From assembly GCA_964036665.1 (NCBI GenBank), contig OZ038532.1, forward strand, positions 310,001 through 374,000: a stretch of 64,000 nt of DNA, written 5' to 3'. This stretch comes from Gordius sp. MW1 (taxonomy: Eukaryota > Nematomorpha > Gordioida > Gordea > Gordiidae). The position numbers and the translations under genes are program-made. Numbering within the stretch: position 1 is the stretch's first letter; each line of letters starts with the position of its first letter. Below the pieces are notes generated by a model, which made no database searches, was not told the DNA's origin, and worked only from the letters and a program-made list of their open reading frames with translations. Shown piece after piece: positions 25,300-37,885 of the stretch.

Positions 25300-28200
25300 A
25301 GCTAGGGCGTCCCCCTTAAGCGACGCGCGCATTATTTGCCTGAAATGTGTGGGAAATAAACGAAGGCTACCGCTCTCTCAACAAACGGAAGCAGTTAAAG
25401 ACATTAGTTTGCGTAGTTTGGGTCATGGAATATTGGTACAATGACTATCAAGAGGAGGAGAAAAATCGATATCGCTTGTATACAAGAGACCAAATGGAAG
25501 GGCCAAGAAGCAAAATACATAGGTGACGGATACAAATTATATTTTTACGGTACAGAAACTCATCGGAATGGAGTCGGTATAGTGCATCGGAAGAATTTCA
25601 GCAAACTGTCGTCGACGTTGAAAGAATCAATGACAGATTTATGGCGATACAGCTTTGTCATAGATATACTACGATAAAATCGGAGCGGACCTCAATGGAC
25701 ACGTGGGCAAATCAAGAGGAGGATTTGAAAGAAATCACGGTGGTCGGGGTTACGGCCTAAGAAATGAAGGAGGTACGGAAATTCTAGAAATTGCTCAAGC
25801 TTTTGACCTAACAATAGGAAATACCTTCTTCAAAAAGAGACAGGAACATCTTATAACGTACAAAAGCGGCAGCCGTACCACTCAGATAGATTTCTTTCTA
25901 GTCAACAGAACGCAAAGTATGTTTAAAATGTTAAGGTAATACCGAGTGAAATATTGGCCTGCCAACACAAGCTGTTGGTGATGGACGGCATTAAAGGGCA
26001 AAAGGTACAGAGAGTAGCGGCTACTATACAATGACGAAAACTAAAGGATAATATCCAACATTTTCAGGAACAAGTAATTAAACGTGCTGAATTAAAGGAA
26101 AATACTTCATGTGAGGATCAATGGAATGGTATAGCTTCACATTGCGAAAAGCGGGACGACAAATACTAGGTGAAGCAAGCCCACTAAGAATTCTCAAGGA
26201 GACGTGGTGGTGGAATTAAGTGCAAATATTTATCAAGGAAAAGAAGAGATTGTATAAAGTTTGGTATAAAAGCAAGGATAGTAATGATAATCAAGCTTAC
26301 CAAGTAGCTAAAAGATCGGCTAAAAAATTCGTAGCAAAAGCAAAAAGCAAGGTGTACGACGATATAAATTTAAAACTAAACTCAAAGGAAGAAGAAAGAT
26401 TGATCTACAAAATCGCAAAGTCAAGGGCCCGAAATTCTAAAGAGTACTTAGAATGCCGGCTAATCTAGGTCAAAAGGGAGAAATACTAACACACGACAGC
26501 CATATACTACAAAAATGGTACTATTATTATAGCGATTTATCAATTGAAAAGGGGCCTGTAGTCGAAGACATTAACCAAGAAAATACAATAGGAGAATTAA
26601 ACACAGCGGACTGGATCACGAAAACGGAAGTCAAAGTTGTTATGGGTAAACTAAAGTCAGGAAAAGCTCTTGGACCAGATAATATTTCAATAGAGGGCTT
26701 TAAAGTGTTAGACAATATTGGTGTACAATTCCTCGCCAACCTTTTCAACAATATCTTGAAAACGGGTAAAATGCCTAACGAGTGGAGGGGTAGCTACATG
26801 ATCCCGATATACAAGATGAAAGGGGACATTCAGGATTGCAACAATTACAGAAGGATAAAGCTTATAAGTCACACTTTCAAGGTGTGGGAAAAAGTGATCG
26901 AGAAACGGCTTCGGAGTTTGGTTCAAATTCGAGATAACCAATTCGAATTCATTCCGGAGAGGTCTATCAGACGCTCTAAACAGTGTTAGAAGATTAATGG
27001 AACGGTTTAAAGAAAGGGAAGAGGATTTGCACATGTGTTTTATCGATCTAGAAAAATCGTCTGATAAAGTTCCTCGTACTTTAGTGTGGAAATGTCTTAA
27101 AGAAAACAATGTGCCAGAATTATACATCAGAGCAATAAAATATATGTACAAGGGAAATAGAACGTACGTTAGAACAACTGTTGGGACTACAAAGGGCTTT
27201 GTCATTAACACTGTCCATCAAAATTCAGCTTTTAGTCCCTTCCTATTTATAATAATAATGGATATTATTACCAAGGATTTGGGCGAGGAAGCTCCTTGGG
27301 CAATGATCTTTGCAGACGATATAATCCTCTGTGCCAAAAGTTAACAAGAATTGGCTAATACTGTGAATAGATGGGTAAATGCAATAGAAGAAAGTGGTCT
27401 CAGGGTAATACGAAAGAAAACAGCATACATGATGATAAAGTTTAAATAGGATGAAAACCAGCTAAGTGCATCCCTTACTTTAGGCGATTGGCAACTTACA
27501 AGCGTGGATTTCTTCAAATATTTAGGATCAACACTTCAATCGGATGGTGGAATGGATAAAGAAATCCAAGCAAGGATAAATTCCGGATGGCTTAAGTGGA
27601 GGGACTTGACAGGCGTTCTGTGTGATATAAATATGATGACTAAAAGGCGCACTGTATAAATCCATCATACAGCCAACAGTCCTGTATAGCTCGGAATCAT
27701 GGGCTATACGTAAAAGAGAAGGGCAGCGTCTTGCCGCCATGGAGATGAGAATGCTAAGATGGGTGCTAGGAGTAAGCAAAAAGGAACATAGAAAAATAAG
27801 AAGAATTTTGGGTACTACAACTATTACGACAAAGCTCCTAACAAATAGACTAAGATGGTATGGCCATGTCGAAAGAAGGGACGATAGATATGAAGTGGTT
27901 ATTTCATTAATTAGAAGAGATACTTTAGTAATCGAGTTTATTGGTAGTGTAAAGTATATGCAAAAAAATGAATAATGATCCTGTTAGTTTTAAAGGTTGT
28001 GCTTATGTAGCTGCGCGAGCCCATTATTATTTGAATAATCAGGCGATGGTTGAATACAAGAGAGGGGCTATTAAAATAAAAATAACGTGATGGTTAAGTA
28101 CAAGCGAGGGGCTATTAAAATAAAAATAACGTGATGGTTAAGTACAAGCGAGGGGCTATTAAATAAAGTAACGTGATGGTTAAGTACAAGCGAGGGGCTA

Positions 28201-28540
28201 TTAAATAAAGTAACGTGTTAGAATTCGCCTAGACGGGGTCAAGGGAAAGTAGCGTGCGAAAGAAGGTTTTTGATTCCATTAGCGCGTTTAATTTAATTCG
28301 TAGCCTCTACAGATAGGTCGGAAAGATAATCGTGATAATAGATTTCGCAGGAAAACAAAGGAGAGGAAGACCCAAGCTTACCTGGATTTATAAAATACGG
28401 CACGATATGAAAGTCCACAAGATAAAGAAAGATCTATGTAAACATAGAAACAAATAGAAACGAATGCTGAAAGGACTGACCACCAGCCTAGGTGACAAAC
28501 AGTCAAAGAAAGAAAAAGAAGAAGAGGAGGCACTAAAAGA
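25300..28540 (+). pseudogene. RTE-like LINE, nearly full length, broken
   Basis: Landmarks in order: APE-type endonuclease (KIDIACIQETKWKGQE at about 25465, then IGADLNGHVGKSRGG at about 25681 and the T-T-Q-I-D-F block near 25880), a linker (RLIYKIAKSRARNSKEY near 26400), reverse transcriptase (KLKSGKALGPDNISIEGF at about 26650, CNNYRRIKLISHTFK at about 26840, a D-L-E-K-S-S-D-K block at about 27045, FADDIILC with the catalytic Asp pair at about 27310) and the tail RLRWYGHVERRD (27850), then GRPKLTWIYK at about 28370. The layout matches the RTE-like/'craniofacial development protein 2-like' class of LINEs. Several stops and frameshifts make it inactive. A minisatellite splits the tail. Confidence 0.8.
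28045..28216 (+). repeat. Minisatellite, four 42-44 bp units, inside the LINE tail
   Basis: Units start GATGGTTGAATACAAGAG or GATGGTTAAGTACAAGCG and end with TAACGT. Lengths are 44, 44, 42 and 42 bp; the last two share a 2-bp-shorter AATAAAGTAACGT end. The array sits between the coding landmarks RLRWYGHVERRD and GRPKLTW. Confidence 0.9.
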
Positions 28541-28692
28541 AAAATCTTAAAATTCTATTCTAGGTTTACACAAACAAACATTTTTTAGATCATCTATAAA
28601 AGCAACCTGGTTCTGGAATATATGATTCATGTAGTGTTTTTATCCGTTAAAATATTAACTGTAGGAGGATTATATATATATATTTATATAAA

Positions 28693-31100
28693 CTCGGGCC
28701 TTCGGCCCTCGTGGGAAGGGGGAGGGGGGAAGGGGAGGAGGGGAAGGGGGGACGACTCATCTATGCTCCGTATAGAAGTAGCATATTTGCTATGCAATTT
28801 ATGGGCGAGAAAGGTGGGAAGGGGCGAGAATGCCTATAGGGGGGATTAATTCCAAATAATTGGACTGACGGGCATAGGGTAAATATCAATGTTTACTAAT
28901 TTCAAAGCGGAAATAAGAATAAAAATTGGTTAGTAGTCAGGACACGGTTAAAAAGTCATATTATCAAGGGTATTAACAAGAACAATATATTAATCTAATT
29001 TAAAAAATAAATAAAAATTTTGCCCTCTCTGGGATTCGAACCCACATAAGTAGTGGTATAGGCTTTTGTAGGGGCACAGGGATCCATATCAGTAGAGGCA
29101 TAGGCCCTTGAAGGAAAGGGCATAGGGTAATTATCAATGTTAACCAATTGAAAATCGAAAAAAAAATTTCGATTTATTTGGCCAATGGTCATTTTTTTCA
29201 TTGGTCAGTAGCCTGCGGACGGTCAAAAAGTCATATTATCCATGGTATTTACAAGAACAATATATGAATTTAATTTAAAAAAAAATAAAAAAAAATTTGT
29301 CCTCTCCTGGGATTGAACACGAACCTCCAGGTCACAAAGCTGGCGCCAATAACTTGAAGGGTAACGGACAACGGACAACCAAAAACGAGCCCATAAATTG
29401 CATAGTAATTAAAATTAATTTAAAGAAGATACGCATAAAAATATTAAGTATGGTGGGTGAGATTACGTTTGTTTTAATAAATAAAAATTTTGCGTATATA
29501 CACACAGTAAGACTGGTAAAAAAGATAAACAACCTATTAAAGTTGTTTTAAGCTAATTTTATAGTAAATGGTCAAAATACTTTCCTAAAACTAGATTTGA
29601 TTTCATATTTATAGGCAAATTGAGGTCTATTAACACCTAATTCAAACTATCATTATTGGTTGACATTGTATTCGTGATGATGTAATCAATATTCAAAGGG
29701 GCATTATGCTAATAGGGCTGATAGTAATTACACTTTGATAGCAAGTCCTGCCTTGCCTTGTGTGGTGCTATGTTTTGTCCTATTAATTCAAAACTTATGC
29801 AAAATATTAAAACCCGACCCCGCCCGAAAAATCGATAACGAGAGAGAGATGATGTGGGTAGGAGACACGCGTATGTATTACAATTCTAACACATAGATGA
29901 GGGGTGGGGCACCTCTTATGCATTAATTTAAAAAATCGAAATGCTAACACATCTCTCTCTCCCATCTCCTCCACTCCCGCCCCCTAAACCTCCCCCCCCC
30001 CCGCGCTTATAATACTAGGGTAGTTTAACCTTGGCATATAAAAATACTTATAAAGAGTATAGTGAAATGCAGTAAATTTAATTCCAATCCTATATTTTTA
30101 AACATAGCAAATACAAAACGACGGAATTTTGTATGCATTTAGTTAGTAACCATCTAAACATATGATCTGCCCATGTAGCTAGCATGAAGAAAATGCTGCA
30201 TTTTTCAATTTATGATATATTAATCCCTTATCAATTTATAATCTCAAGATATAAATGAAATTTTATGTTATTTAAATAGATAATGAAATGGAAAATCAAT
30301 ATATTAAAGATAATTTAACAAATATAAATTATTATGAAAAAATAGAGGGGGGGGGGCTACTTCAGCAATTGACGTTTTTTGATCATCAAATAAATAAATA
30401 ACTAATTAGTAAAATATTTAAGAATTTGTTTCAGTATTTTATAATAATTTTGGAAGGAGCATTTTGAAATTTTATCCTTTACTTAAAAACAATTTGGACA
30501 ATGGTCATTTTTTTTTATTGGTCAGTAGCCTGCGGACGGTCAAAAAGTCATATTATCAATGTTACAGTATACGGTCAAAATTATTGGGGTTTAACAAACT
30601 ATATAAATAAAATTTAAAGTAATAGCTCTTGCAGAATCCTAAAATTCCTTTTTAGTTTTAAAAAAGAACTAATTTCTGAAACTAACGCCCCGATTCGCTC
30701 GAAACTTTACCCGTAGGTTCCCAGGGCGGCCAGGGGTAAAATAGCTTTTTCAGATTCCTAAAATACCCTTTTGTTTTAAAAACATCGGACATTTCCCGGC
30801 CAGTTTCATAAAAAAATTCAATTTATTTGGCATAGTCATTTTTTTCATTGGTCAGTAGCCAGCGGACGGTCAGAAAGTCATATTATCAATGGTATTAACA
30901 AGAACAAAATATTAATTTAATTAAAAAAAAAAATTCGTCCTCTCCTGGGTTTGAACACGAGCCTACAGGACACAAGCCGTGGGCTATACTCACTCACACC
31001 CTTGGTATTAAAATGGTAGAAGTTTTTATGTTATTTATATGGATAATGTAGACGGACGACGGACGGACAACAAAAAACGAGCCCATAAATTGCATAAACA
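28693..31100 (-). mobile_element. Helitron-like composite element, minus-strand copy
   Basis: Read on the minus strand: a 5' end with TATGCAATTTATGGGCTCG and GTCCGTCCGTC (31040-31100), a module with GACCGTCCGCTGGCTACTGA and CCAATG...CCATTGG (at about 30880, 30550 and 29225), an AATGCATAAGAGGTGCCCCA block (29890-29935), and a 3' GC hairpin CGAGGGCCGAAGGCCCGAG (28693-28711) preceded by a purine/pyrimidine-rich stretch. The same parts occur in the same order at 57302-58921 on the plus strand. There is no coding capacity. The CTRR end expected of Helitrons is not seen after the hairpin in this copy. Confidence 0.55.
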
Positions 31101-31183
31101 AAATTTTTTTATACTTTTGCCTAATGGAAAAATACACATATGGTTTAAATTTTGATTTAATATCATTATTATTTTAAAAAATA

Positions 31184-32918
31184 ACACTGGACAACAAATA
31201 TTGACCTTGTGAAATCAACTGGAAAATGGGTAACAGATTCTGGTAAAGTTTTTTGTGGGGATCACGAATATGTTTTTCTTTTTTGTTATATACGAGAAGT
31301 TTTTGAAATAATTGGTCTCAAAGTTGTAAAAAAGGTCGTTTTTGACCCTTTTTGACGATGAATACTGCGAAGATGAATCGAGAAAGTAAAAAGTTAAAGT
31401 TCTAAACGATATTACAATTTGATTTTAAAAACTTTAAAAAAAAAAATTTAATCTACCTGCAATAGTTTTAATTTTATGACGAAAATTCAATTACCCCCTT
31501 GTTAAATTCCCCTCCCTTATATGCAAATGCATACATAACACTATACCGCAAGTGCATGTGCGTAGTGTGAAAGAGCTAAATAGTAGGTCACTACTCTTAC
31601 TACTACTACGCCTCTATCCATCAATCAAAATCTCAACACCTTCTCCCGCTTACTCCTTCTACTCTTGTTTAAAAACTAGATTTGATGCCATATAAAGGCT
31701 TTTATTAAAAGATGTTTAAATTTTTCATTATACCCTTCGCAAAATTTAAATGAACCATGGGCGTAGGCAGGGAGGGCCCCCCCTAAATAATTTTTTTTTA
31801 ATTTTTCGATATAAAATTAAAAAAAAATTGTGTTTTGCCCCCACTTAAATGCTATAAATTTTTTTCGCTCCCCCCTAGTTTCATTTGCACCCCCCTAATT
31901 TTAAACCGCACAAACGAAAATCAGGGATTAATCATTTTTACAAGGATCAAGTGTGACGTCATTTTTCGCGCGTTTTATATCATTTTTATATGACGTATTT
32001 GTATGCAATATTTGAATAAAAGAAAATTAGTAAAAAAAATTGTTTATAAATTTATTCTTTAAAAGTTGAATTAAAAACAGTAATATATGGCAGTAAAAAT
32101 GGCAGTTCATTTCATGGGTGTAGCCAGCTTTCATAATGGGGGGGGGGCTGAGCAAAAAAAGGTCGCCCGGAAATAATCCTATAGTTATAAATTAATAAAA
32201 AATTTACAATTTTATTTTAAAATTAGGGGGGTGCAAATGAAACTAGGGGGGAGCGAAAAAAATTTATAGCATTTAAGTGGGGGCAAAACACAATTTTTTT
32301 TTAAATTTTATATCGAAAAATTAAAAAAAAATCATTTGGGGGGGGCCCTCCCTGCCTACGCCCATGGTTCATTTAAATTTTGCGAAGGGTATAATGAAAA
32401 ATTTAAACATCTTTTAATAAAAGCCTTTATATGGCATCAAATCTAGTTTTTAAACAAGAGTAGAAGGAGCGGGAGGAGGTGTTGAGATTTTGATTGATGG
32501 ATAGAGGCGTAGTAGTAGTAGTAAGAGTAGTGACCTACTATTTAGCTCTTTCACACTACGCACATGCACTTGCGGTATAGTGTTATGTATGCATATAAGG
32601 GAGGGGAATTTAACAAGGGGGTAATTGAATTTTCGTCATAAAATTAAAACTATTGCAGGTAGATTAAAATTTTTTTTAAAATTTTTAAAATGAAATTGTA
32701 ATATCGTTTAGAACTTTAACTTTTTAACTTTCTCGATTCATCTTCGCAGTATTCATCGTCAAAAAGGGTCAAAAACGACCTTTTTTACAACTTTGAGACC
32801 AATTATTTCAAAAACTTCTCGTATATAACAAAAAAGAAAAACATATTCGTGATCCCCACAAAAAACTCTACCAGAATCTGTTACCCGTTTTCCAGTTGAT
32901 TTTTTTTGTAGACTAGTA
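31184..32918. mobile_element. Large foldback element, arms about 720 bp
   Basis: The left arm 31184-31905 and right arm 32216-32918 are reverse complements with few indels: inner pairs at 31751/32370 and 31881/32240 share the same coordinate sum, and the outer pair at 31231/32883 differs by 7. The loop is about 310 bp. The outer blocks (ACACTGGACAACAAATA, AGATTCTGGTAAAGTTTTTT, TTTTTGACCCTTTTTGACG) recur at 3143 and in the element at 39402-40314. Each arm contains a GGGCGTAGGCAGG/CCTGCCTACGCCC element in mirror position. No transposase frame is seen. Confidence 0.75.
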
Positions 32919-33669
32919 ATTAGTTCAATTTACAGAAAAATGAACTAATTGAAGCAAAAATATATTAAGACCAATAGGAGTTAAGTTACATTTCAAAATG
33001 TCTTGTCAGTGAATAGTTTAAGTTTCCATATTGCAATCATTGTCCAAATAAGTTTACTAATAATTTAATTATTTATTCTTTAAATTTGTAAGCAATAATG
33101 CAAAACATATTTTCAAATTTTAATATTCCCCTGCCTATTATCATATTTCAATGATTATTTACAATCACACATAGTTAAAATTAAAGGGTTTAAAAGAAAC
33201 TGCCAGGTACAATTAGTTTATATGTCAAAACAATAGTAAATGTCTGTGGAACATATTTATACAAACCTAACAATATATATTTTATGGGCTATAATTATTC
33301 TAGCTTTTTCAGTAGGAATAAAAAAGACCCCTTAATTAATATATATAAGAAATAAAGATTCCAATAATTTTAAACAATTGCATAAGTGGATTAGCTATAA
33401 CTTTAGAAAGATCAAAAGGACAAACATATTTGTACAACACAATTGTCAAGACAGATGCATATATATTGTAAGTATAAACTAGTAACATATAAAAAAATAA
33501 TAAAGTGCACATGTTTCAAGATACAAAAGTATGAAACATAAACAAAATAAATCATCACAAAAAGTGTGCCACAATTGATTAGCAGGTATAAAAAAGAGAA
33601 ATGTTTATATCGTTAACATACAAATTGAGATGTGAGTGTATTGACTAGAGTTCATGAAGGTTATGCAGT

Positions 33670-34420
33670 TTAATAGCCATATTTAGATTTGAGCTTTTCA
33701 ACCAAAACTATATATTTATTCATTGCTTCTTCTTTAGACATCCCTAAATACATTTGATTATAAATTTAAAAACTAGGAATATGAAAAAATGTAATAAGTA
33801 TGGCAGTTAAACAAAATTATTTGCAAAAATTAAAGGTTAAATAAATGCAAAGTTAATAAGTTGTTAAATTTAATATGGTTATATATTATGCTTACAAAAC
33901 TAAGCTGATCATGATAAAATTTAAAACAATGTCATTAAGATTGACAATAAATGACACTTTAACAATAGTCTTAACAGTTAAGGTCATTTGAACTATTATT
34001 GGCAAACTCAAATATATATTAATTGTAGCCTATTTATAGTCTGAATAATTTTTAAATGTAAAATTTAAGAAAAGAATAATTTTTGTTTGTCAAAACCCCC
34101 TTTTCATATCTAATTTATTTAAAATTTAAGCTAAAATATAGACCTTTCTTTAAATTCCAGGCCTCCCATTTCGCCTTTTCTTTTATATCCAACATACCAG
34201 TTGGTTTTGCTATGCAATAAACATAATTACAAACAAAAATGGTTAAAATTTTACCTGTGTCCACATCGCCAACTGTGGCCTGTTTAAATAAACCATATAT
34301 ATCAAGAAGATCGTTATTATCTGGCTTTTTCTTCAAATTTTTAACTTCCACCGCTGCTTTCTCAAAATTCTTAAAATTATATAGGTCAGAAAATAATCAT
34401 ACTTCTTTTAAGGTAGCCAT
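33670..34420 (-). CDS. Acyl-CoA-binding protein (diazepam-binding inhibitor family)
   Basis: A small cytosolic carrier of medium- and long-chain acyl-CoA esters. Exons on the minus strand: 34403-34420 (MATLKE), 34255-34369, 34144-34209 and 33670-33743. They sum to 273 nt, giving 90 aa plus stop, the usual family size. Landmarks: [48 protein letters not shown], then [18 protein letters not shown] and a terminal KYGY. The [11 protein letters not shown] block carries the ligand-pocket Tyr and Lys, and KAKWEAW is the family signature. Introns are tiny: 33 nt (34370-34402), 45 nt (34210-34254) and 400 nt. The donor of the last intron is GTCTAT. A 33-nt first intron is at the lower limit of splicing, so the true first exon could lie elsewhere; exons 2-4 are firm. 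Confidence 0.93.
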
Positions 34421-34689
34421 TGCCCGCAGATTATGACAAGGTAAGAATATAAATAATACAATAAGTTGGATAAAAAATTGTTATTCATTATTTAGTAGTA
34501 GGATGAAATTGTTATGAAAAATAAGATCTTTGGGTATAAATGAATGCTTACACTAGGTCTAAAATATCTAGTTTTACTAAACACCTAAATTTAATGATAA
34601 CATCCTAATAATTTAAAAGTGACAAAGGTTGAATATTATTAGTTTTTCAATTTAGTCTCAGGTTCTAAAGCAAAATCTCATTTCGTTTT

Positions 34690-34945
34690 AAGTGACACTA
34701 TGAGAATCTCGATATTGTCTCGTCTCTGCCTAAAAAAACTATGTCTCGTCTCGGAGAGGAATCTCGACATTTCTCCAACGTTTGAAAAATATCACGCCAT
34801 CTAAATTTTAGTGGTGCAGAAAACCCGAGAAAATTCTCGGTCTCTGTTGTCTCAAAAATTTGAGACGAGACGAGATTTTGAGAAACTGACCGATATCGAG
34901 ACAAGAATTTTGGGGTCGAGACAAAACGATACGAGATTTTTTCGT
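34690..34945. repeat. Degenerate CGAGA/TCTCG repeat upstream of ACBP
   Basis: Dozens of TCTCG and CGAGA words (TGTCTCGTCTC, GAGACGAGACGAG) are arranged as a loose inverted structure about 270 nt upstream of the ACBP start. A similar stretch lies at 24390-24480. It is non-coding. Confidence 0.55.
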
Positions 34946-37161
34946 CGAGATCCGGCCTAAATTTTTTTTATTGTTCATAAAGTTTCAGCAAAATTAATTG
35001 CGTATTTTTATTTTGCATGATTCGCATTTAAGGTATTGAATGTAAATCGATTGGAATATATTTGATATTAAAAAACTCCATGTGTAGTAAATATATCTTG
35101 CAAAAATCCAAATTTGGTAGTTTTATTTCATTTACTTAAGTATGAGTGGCCCTAGCCTAGGTATGTGATTAAATTAAAAATATGTTCATCACATAATTAT
35201 AGCGTTATTATATATTAGTGTGGTGTTTCCCCCTCCCTGAATTATTATTACTTATTTTTATTACTTTACGCGTAACACACGATTGTTTATTAGCTTATTT
35301 ATTTTTGTTGGTTTGTTTATTCCCCCCCCCCACATACGCATATAATTATACGCTATTGTGCCAAATCCCTCTATGATTAAAATAGATTTTATTATCCATT
35401 TTGATCGAGCGCTGTTTCGTGATCGAGCACTTTTAATGGCCTTCGCGTGCGCGTTATATTAGTATAGAATCTAAAGCGTCTGGTTATTATTTTATTCGGT
35501 TCTTTTAAAAAGAAAAGCGCATTCATGTTATTATTAATTTTTATCGTAGTGTTATTATAAAAAGGAAGAAAGCACATTCATAATTTATTCATTCATTCTT
35601 CTTTCTTATTTTTGTGTTTCGCTTAATTTTACGAATAAACATAATAGTCCTCCCTTTTTGGGGGAAGACCCGTTACAACAATTTAAATTATTTTGTGCCT
35701 GGTTAAATAAATCTCGTCAGTGATTAATTGATTTTAGGGATTTATTAATTAGAAAATTTTGGGCTTAGAATAGATCTGATGGACTAGTAAATATAATAAC
35801 TAATGCATTTATTAATTTCGCAGTTTCTCATCCTGCCTGATGTGGTAATATAAAACAGGTGGTTAATAAGGTAGCAAGCGATATTTAAGCACCATCGCGT
35901 AATAGATAGAATCATTAATTTTCTAAAGGTTTTTATGCTTTACCTCATAATATACCTCCTAAATTAAAAGACATTATATTATTACATTGTCTTGTGTAAC
36001 ACTGCTTTTCACATTATACACTGGGGTTGGCAATGATTTATAAAAAAGTGGCAATTGTGCAATATAAATACGCGAACATATACTACTAGAAAATAATTAT
36101 TTAATGGCAAAGTTGATTAGGAAAGGAAAGCTTTGGAATAAAAAATCGGACTGTAAACTATTGCGGTCGAGCATGAAATTGCAAAATAAGGCCCTCTGAC
36201 TTCCAATATTTTTATACCCGGAGTTGCTTGCTTCATGCTCGAAAACCTTCTGTTACAAATTATAATTTTTTCTACGGTTTATGGGAACTTTCTCTTATAT
36301 TGAGATATGCCACCTGGATTTATTAAACGACAACCAGGGATTGTAACAAATTGATACACCTAAAAGCTTTTGCAAACCCTTGGTCTATTTTATATAATAA
36401 CGGTTTAGAATTTTATTATCGATATGTTCATCTTTATTTAAATTATTTTTAAATTTGTTGTCGTCCTTTGACTTCGGACAGATAAAATTATATTTAAAAA
36501 AAATAAATGCTTTCTGGTCACTTTTAAATGTAAGAGAATGAAAAAACTAATCAAATTACACATTATGATAATATTGCATTTTAGTCCCAATTATGAAGAA
36601 TATATACAAACACTCAATTAAGGGCGAAAGGTCATAGGTATTTGAAAGAACTGAGCGATGACTCTAGTTATCTCTCCAGAATAATCAGAACTTTCATAAT
36701 CCATTGCTTATAAACTAAGAGTCTAATTTTTGAAGTGATTAATTAGTCGCAATTGTGGTTAACACGGGGATGAACCAGCCAAGCAACTCTTACATGTCTG
36801 GTCAACAAATTCAAATATGTTAGAATACTGATTCAAATTCAGAGCGGGATGTCTAAAGCAGTTCTCTATTTACTCCCTAGCGGTTAAAATTTTTGTTATC
36901 CTTTTGGTCGATTTTTACTATTGAGCACCTTGGTAAAAAGGAATTAGAACATGTTCAAAGCCGTTAAAACATTCCATACCTTTTTTAATAAAACAAAAAC
37001 TTGACATTCTTCCTGGCAAACTTGATGAATTTATTTTATATTTTTTTAAATATTCGACACACCTCGTTTTTAATGTTACAAGCATTTTCTTTTATTACTG
37101 TAATATTTCCCATTTTTAATCAATAATCTTTTTATGATAAAAAAGGCTCGTGTGCTTTATA

Positions 37162-37610
37162 CATAGACTAGATAGACTGCTCATGCCATATGTTGCATAT
37201 GGTAAATTGTGTGTCAAATTTTCCTCCATTTTGATGAGGGCAACTGGTGCATTTTAACCATGTAATTTTACCCTATAACAGTCAATTTACCTTCCTCACT
37301 AGTTTTTAAATTAAAACGAACGTCATAAATTAATATTATACAAAATTTTGATGGCGCTATATTATTAAACAAACTTTAATCGCATTTTTTACATTTTTAA
37401 TTTTTATGTATTGTGTAAAATTTATTTTAAAATGCTGTTTTTGATATCTACCCAATTCAGTATTTTTTTATTTACATTTTTATGATTATTTAATTTTCGA
37501 AAATTACTAATTTCTATATGATCACCACTTTAGCATGTTCACATCAAAATGGTGGAAAAAAGGATGCACATTTTTTGCGTTGATGAGAAGTCTATCTATT
37601 GTAGTCTATG
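37162..37610. mobile_element. Palindromic MITE (GACTGCTCATG family), copy 3
   Basis: Ends CATAGACTAGATAGACTGC and a mirror GTCTATCTATTGTAGTCTATG enclose about 449 bp. Internal blocks TTTACCTTCCTCACTAGTT and TGATGGCGCTATATTATTAAA match those in other copies. Confidence 0.65.
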
Positions 37611-37885
37611 AGTTTATATGTAGTTAATAAACGTTTCAACGCAATATAGGCGAGGCCGTAGTTAGATAAACACTAAATATTCTAAAGTAGAATTTCTAAT
37701 GTGGTTAAAATAATTTTAAGTGAAGTAAAATAAAGGGCTCAGGTCAAATAAATAACTTGTTTTTAAATTCAAAAAGCAAGTTGTATTTGAGATAAATAAG
37801 CCCACTAACTCAGTATCTTTTAAACTATTTGATATTCCAATTACATCCCAAATTCAATAACAATCAAAAAATGACATTTTAACGG

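Larger units (their letters stand above)
18874..33669. other. Intergenic repeat-rich block between Hdc and ACBP
   Basis: I see no host gene over about 14.8 kb. It holds a LINE remnant split by a piggyBac-type MITE (19640-21130), an RTE-like LINE fragment on the minus strand (23217-24390) with a hAT MITE inside it, a second hAT MITE (24723-24825), a long broken RTE-like LINE on the plus strand (25300-28540), a Helitron-like composite element (28693-31100) and a foldback element (31184-32918). The stretch 21130-23210 has only short AT-rich frames. Confidence 0.6.

Noticed and set aside
28045..28216. CRISPR-like repeat array
   Set aside because: Units are directly tandem with no spacers, in a eukaryotic LINE.
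29011..29120. tRNA gene on the minus strand
   Set aside because: Only a B-box is present; no A-box, no acceptor stem and no cloverleaf.
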